From: Betaproteobacteria bacterium
GTDB taxonomy: Bacteria; Pseudomonadota; Gammaproteobacteria; Burkholderiales; Casimicrobiaceae
NCBI GenBank assembly: GCA_013298695.1
Contig: JAAFIS010000001.1
Span: forward strand, 868,001-932,000
Reading direction: 5' to 3'
Length of the DNA: 64,000 nt
Shown: piece after piece, positions 61,088 to 64,000 of the stretch
Numbering within the stretch: position 1 is the first letter of the stretch
How the letters are laid out: every line of letters starts with the position of its first letter
Made by a program: the position numbers and the translations under genes
The notes under the pieces: generated by a model
Told to the model about the DNA's origin: nothing
Databases searched by the model: none
Seen by the model: only the letters and a program-made list of their open reading frames with translations

Positions 61088-62215
61088 TTATTGCGACATC
61101 GGCGCGCTGGCGGCGGCTTTCGGCGCCAGCAAATCAGTTAACGTGGGCGAGTAAATGTTGATTGGTGAGGCTGTCGGAGGGTTGGTTGATAGTGATGCGT
61201 GCGCGCTCACTGCGCGACGCTGCACCAAAACGCGGTGCTCCTTCCCTGACAGACGCAAACTCCAGGCGGCATGCGACACATCGCGCGAAATTGCTGCGTT
61301 GTCGATGGTTCCGCGTGCCAAAACAACCCGCTCGTCGCGCTTGAAATCAATCCATTGCAACAGCTCTTCGTTGCTCACCAGCTCATGCCCAACACCGTAG
61401 CGCGCATCGGCTGACAGCGCGCGCAGTCGAATGGCGCGCGAGGCTTTAATTTCGTGAACCACCGCGCCGGTTGGCCAACGCATGATCGAGAGTCGTTCAT
61501 CGATGTAGCGCTTGACGAACCGCGCGCCAGGGACGAACGTCACGTCACCTTCGTAGAGCCAGCTCGGAAAGAGCACGTTCGAGAGTTGCGGCACGCGCCA
61601 CGCTTGAAGCCCGACGTCGCTGAGGTCGAAATTCACGATCATGCGTCCGTCAGGCGAAAAACCCATTTCCACATTCCGCCCAATGCTTGCGCTTGAAAGC
61701 AATGTGCCGTTAAAACGATAGAGCTGCAACGCGATCTCGCGCTCGGGTAGTCGTACCGCCGCAGCAAGCAATCCCGCACGTACATCAACGTCGAGTACGC
61801 GTCCAGGGATCTCAATTGTTGTGAGCAATAGACAATCAATCGGCGAATAAATGCGGATACGGGATTTGGCACCGCGCTCACGCTCGATCACAAAACGGCG
61901 ATCAAACGAGAAGAAACTTGGCGAAACGATCTCGCAAAGCCGAATCGGCTGCGCGTCGCCGGGTCGCCAGCGGTATAGACCCGGGGCAGCGGCGCCTGGT
62001 GTCGAAACCAGGATCGAGAGCGAACGGTCCGACTGATACTCAAGATCGAGCAGTTCGCGCGATACAAAAGAGGCGGTTTGTACGCTTGCGCTGTGACCTA
62101 CCGATTCGGTCGCCGCAGCGATTTTTACGGCAATTAACGCGAATGCAAAAAACGTTGCAAGCCTGCAAAGCGAGGCGAGAGGTTGGCGATAAAGACGAAG
62201 TTTTTGCGAGCTCAT
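61088..62215 (-). CDS. Hypothetical exported protein with propeller-like repeats
   Basis: About 375 residues from ATG 62215 (an in-frame TTG lies eight codons upstream). A hydrophobic N-terminal signal or anchor (LATFFAFALIAVKIAAA) is followed by mostly beta structure with WD-like phrases (GFSPDGRMIVNFDLSD, SADARYGVGHELV). No catalytic motif and no family recognised. It may be a periplasmic propeller. Divergent from the YkgJ-like gene 46 bases away. Confidence 0.6.
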   Translation of the reverse strand: MSSQKLRLYRQPLASLCRLATFFAFALIAVKIAAATESVGHSASVQTASFVSRELLDLEYQSDRSLSILVSTPGAAAPGLYRWRPGDAQPIRLCEIVSPSFFSFDRRFVIERERGAKSRIRIYSPIDCLLLTTIEIPGRVLDVDVRAGLLAAAVRLPEREIALQLYRFNGTLLSSASIGRNVEMGFSPDGRMIVNFDLSDVGLQAWRVPQLSNVLFPSWLYEGDVTFVPGARFVKRYIDERLSIMRWPTGAVVHEIKASRAIRLRALSADARYGVGHELVSNEELLQWIDFKRDERVVLARGTIDNAAISRDVSHAAWSLRLSGKEHRVLVQRRAVSAHASLSTNPPTASPINIYSPTLTDLLAPKAAASAPMSQ

Positions 62216-62261
62216 CAAAGCAATTTCACTATCATTCAACGCATTCGACCAAGGGGTAGTG

Positions 62262-62636
62262 ATGAATCAGAAAATTCGGTATGACTGCAGCGAATGTCCA
62301 GGGTATTGTTGCAGTTATGACTATATTGAAACGAAACCGAGCGACGTCACGCGATTGGCGAAGCACCACGGGCTCGCAGTTGACGTCGCGCGAGAGAAAT
62401 TTACGAAGGAAGTTGAGCACGAAGGCGAAACGATCCGCGTGCTCAGGCATCGGAAAGATCACGTCTACAAGTCAATGTGCATGTTCTTCGATCAAGACGA
62501 TCGTCGTTGCACCATTTACGAAGGTCGACCGCAGGTCTGTCGAGATTATCCCAACGGAAACACCTGCGGCTATTACAGCTTCATCAAGTTTGAACGAAAG
62601 CATCAAGGCGACGACTCCTTCATCCCCTCGGCTTAA
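62262..62636 (+). CDS. YkgJ-family cysteine-cluster protein
   Basis: 124 residues; AAGGGG lies five bases before ATG 62262 (a GTG one codon before is also possible). Eight conserved cysteines: CSECPGYCC near the N-terminus, MCMFF, RRCTIY, VCRDYP and NTCGYY. This is the YkgJ/PF03692 pattern thought to bind zinc or an Fe-S cluster. Cellular role unknown. Confidence 0.92.
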   Translation: MNQKIRYDCSECPGYCCSYDYIETKPSDVTRLAKHHGLAVDVAREKFTKEVEHEGETIRVLRHRKDHVYKSMCMFFDQDDRRCTIYEGRPQVCRDYPNGNTCGYYSFIKFERKHQGDDSFIPSA

Positions 62637-62716
62637 CCCATGCGGCGTCTATCCCATGAGTGAGCCGTGTGGGCGAACTGTTCGCGCGCACAAAATCACA
62701 ATCTAGGGAGATGGGC

Positions 62717-63262
62717 ATGACATTAATTAGCGGAAAATTTTCAGCGATTTCGCGAGCTGGCGCGGGGGTCGCGCGCGGCTCCGCGCTGCTTTTGTCGCTA
62801 GCGGCGCTTGCAGCGTTGGTAGGGTGTGCGCAAGCGCCGACTGCGCCGATCGCCACGGCACCGGCCGCCGCAGAAGCGAAGCCAGATCTACCGCCACCCG
62901 CGCCGAATAAATCCGCGACGGCCGCGCCCTCGCTACCGCCCAGCGCTACGCCACCGCCACCGTCACTACCATTGCCTGCGGTTCCTAGCGCGAGCGCGAT
63001 TGCGGTATCGGCAGCCCTCACACCCGATGGCAAACCGCGCTATGCCTGCCAAAAAGGTGGCTCCATGGAGCAGATCGTGTTGCCGCAGGGGACGGATCGC
63101 ATTTGTTCACGATTCCCAGCAATGGGGCCGTGCCAATACGAACGCGACGCTTGTCGCGCATCCGGGGGGCGCGTGATTCGGTTTGACGGCGTTGAAATTA
63201 CCAAAGATGTTGAACATGAATACGACAAGCAAGTGCAACGCTTCCGCTTAAATGCTGGGTGA
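62717..63262 (+). CDS. Proline-rich lipoprotein, hypothetical
   Basis: 181 residues from ATG 62717, which has GGGAG six bases upstream; an ATG at 62711 is too close to that site. Lipoprotein signal with cysteine in LVGCAQAP, then an Ala/Pro-rich spacer of about 65 residues. A C-terminal cysteine-containing domain follows (YACQKGGSMEQIVLPQG, ICSRFPAMGPCQYERDACRASGG). The tail looks like a small disulfide-bonded domain. No family recognised. Confidence 0.75.
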   Translation: MTLISGKFSAISRAGAGVARGSALLLSLAALAALVGCAQAPTAPIATAPAAAEAKPDLPPPAPNKSATAAPSLPPSATPPPPSLPLPAVPSASAIAVSAALTPDGKPRYACQKGGSMEQIVLPQGTDRICSRFPAMGPCQYERDACRASGGRVIRFDGVEITKDVEHEYDKQVQRFRLNAG

Positions 63263-63424
63263 CCGCGCTTCGCGAGGCGAGTACTTCGCTGCTGCGCTAT
63301 CAAAAATGACCACGAATTTCGCGCCATGAAGTCGCCGCGATAACGCCATACCGAGATATTGCCGACGTGACTGCGGGCGGCGGTTTAATCGCTTCGCTTC
63401 AAACTAAATTTACGTTTTCTAACA

Positions 63425-63988
63425 ATGCCAGCTGCCCTCCAGACGCCAATTCTTGATCCTGATTTTTTGAAATCGCGCATCCGTACGGTGCCTGATTGGC
63501 CGCAGGCGGGTGTGCAGTTCCGCGACATCACACCGCTGCTACAGGATGCGAAGGTGCTCCGGGTGTTGATTGACACCTTCGTGCATCGCTACATGGGCGA
63601 AAAAATTGATCGAGTTGCGGGCCTTGATGCGCGTGGCTTCATCCTGGGCGCGATCATTGCCTATGAGCTTAACGTGGGCTTCATCCCGATCCGGAAGAAG
63701 GGCAAGTTACCGTTCAAAACGTTACAAGAGGAATACGAGCTTGAGTACGGTAGCGCAACGGTCGAGATTCATGCCGATGCGTGTAAGCCGGGCGAACGAG
63801 TGCTGCTGGTTGATGACCTCATTGCCACCGGCGGCACCATGATGGCTGGGATGAAACTGTTGCAACGGCTAGGTGCGACGGTCGTCGAGGGCGCGGTCAT
63901 TGTTGATCTGCCGGAGCTTGGTGGATCAACGCTCTTGCGCGATGCGGGGTTACCGTTGTTCACCGTTTGCTCGTTTGAAGGCGCGTAG
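63425..63988 (+). CDS. apt: Adenine phosphoribosyltransferase
   Basis: 187 residues, complete. Type I PRTase with [21 protein letters not shown] at the N-terminus, [17 protein letters not shown], and the PRPP-binding loop [14 protein letters not shown] at ~125-140. Apt salvages adenine to AMP. No strong ribosome-binding site precedes ATG 63425. Last gene in the window; bases after 63988 hold nothing. Confidence 0.96.
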   Translation: MPAALQTPILDPDFLKSRIRTVPDWPQAGVQFRDITPLLQDAKVLRVLIDTFVHRYMGEKIDRVAGLDARGFILGAIIAYELNVGFIPIRKKGKLPFKTLQEEYELEYGSATVEIHADACKPGERVLLVDDLIATGGTMMAGMKLLQRLGATVVEGAVIVDLPELGGSTLLRDAGLPLFTVCSFEGA

Positions 63989-64000
63989 CCCGCAGAAGCG

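Noticed and set aside
1-64000. tRNA, rRNA, CRISPR arrays, transposases, integrases, att sites
   Set aside because: Scanned by eye on both strands; no cloverleaf, regularly spaced repeat array or recombinase gene could be supported.

Overview
The window reads as chromosomal DNA of a betaproteobacterium, probably Burkholderiales-like. The block ndk - rlmN - pilW - rodZ - ispG (minus strand, 332-5199) is in an order I associate with Betaproteobacteria. An IPTL-CTERM sorting tail, an ArgP/ArgO pair and a cyanide-insensitive type cytochrome bd fit the same group. Base composition is moderately GC-rich. I see no tRNA, rRNA, CRISPR array, integrase or transposase. Genes are densely packed, and many neighbours overlap by 1-16 bases, so most blocks look like operons.

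Layout. 1-316: start of a methyltransferase cut by the window edge. 332-5199: housekeeping block. 5532-10705: membrane diguanylate cyclase, MpaB/Lcp-type oxygenase, and the divergent argP / amino-acid exporter pair. 10958-13998: GbsR/MarR regulator with cydAB. 14068-19304: a DNA-photorepair operon (SDR, DUF2256, iron-sulfur (6-4) photolyase, an antenna-less short photolyase, a small free-standing alpha/beta-domain-like protein, and a full-length photolyase). 19341-25857: mixed small genes ending in a thioredoxin/CcdA pair. 25871-29488: flavoprotein, adhesin-E-like protein, cytochrome c and PQQ sugar dehydrogenase. 29490-30360: a gene-poor stretch holding a decayed DUF924 gene and an inverted repeat. 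30353-36509: KAP P-loop NTPase, an S9 peptidase carrying an in-frame palindromic repeat, an AAA ATPase and moeA.

36878-40000: Sel1-repeat lipoprotein, lipid kinase and a membrane protein. 39981-49786: a secreted-protein and signalling region with an LRR/IPTL-CTERM protein, two tandem delta-60-repeat proteins with a shared dockerin-like tail, and an ECF sigma factor translationally coupled to a serine/threonine kinase with TPRs. 50105-50284: a 59-residue double-glycine-leader-like peptide gene. 50362-51467: ABM-fold monooxygenase and an outer-membrane barrel. 51774-57047: an arsenosugar-type cluster (arsS, phosphoesterase-like gene, two glycosyltransferase-like genes, PhnD/PhnE-like transporter parts without an ATPase). 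57481-63988: 2H phosphoesterase, mobA, fdhD, rppH, Yip1 protein, several hypotheticals, YkgJ protein and apt.

Functional themes are light-driven DNA repair, molybdenum cofactor use (moeA, mobA, fdhD), arsenic/organoarsenical metabolism, periplasmic redox (cyt bd, CcdA/thioredoxin, PQQ dehydrogenase plus cytochrome c) and regulated surface proteins. The observations most worth following are the split-photolyase arrangement, the palindromic element translated inside the S9 peptidase, the arsenosugar operon with its incomplete ABC transporter, the sigma/kinase/delta-60 region and the double-glycine peptide.
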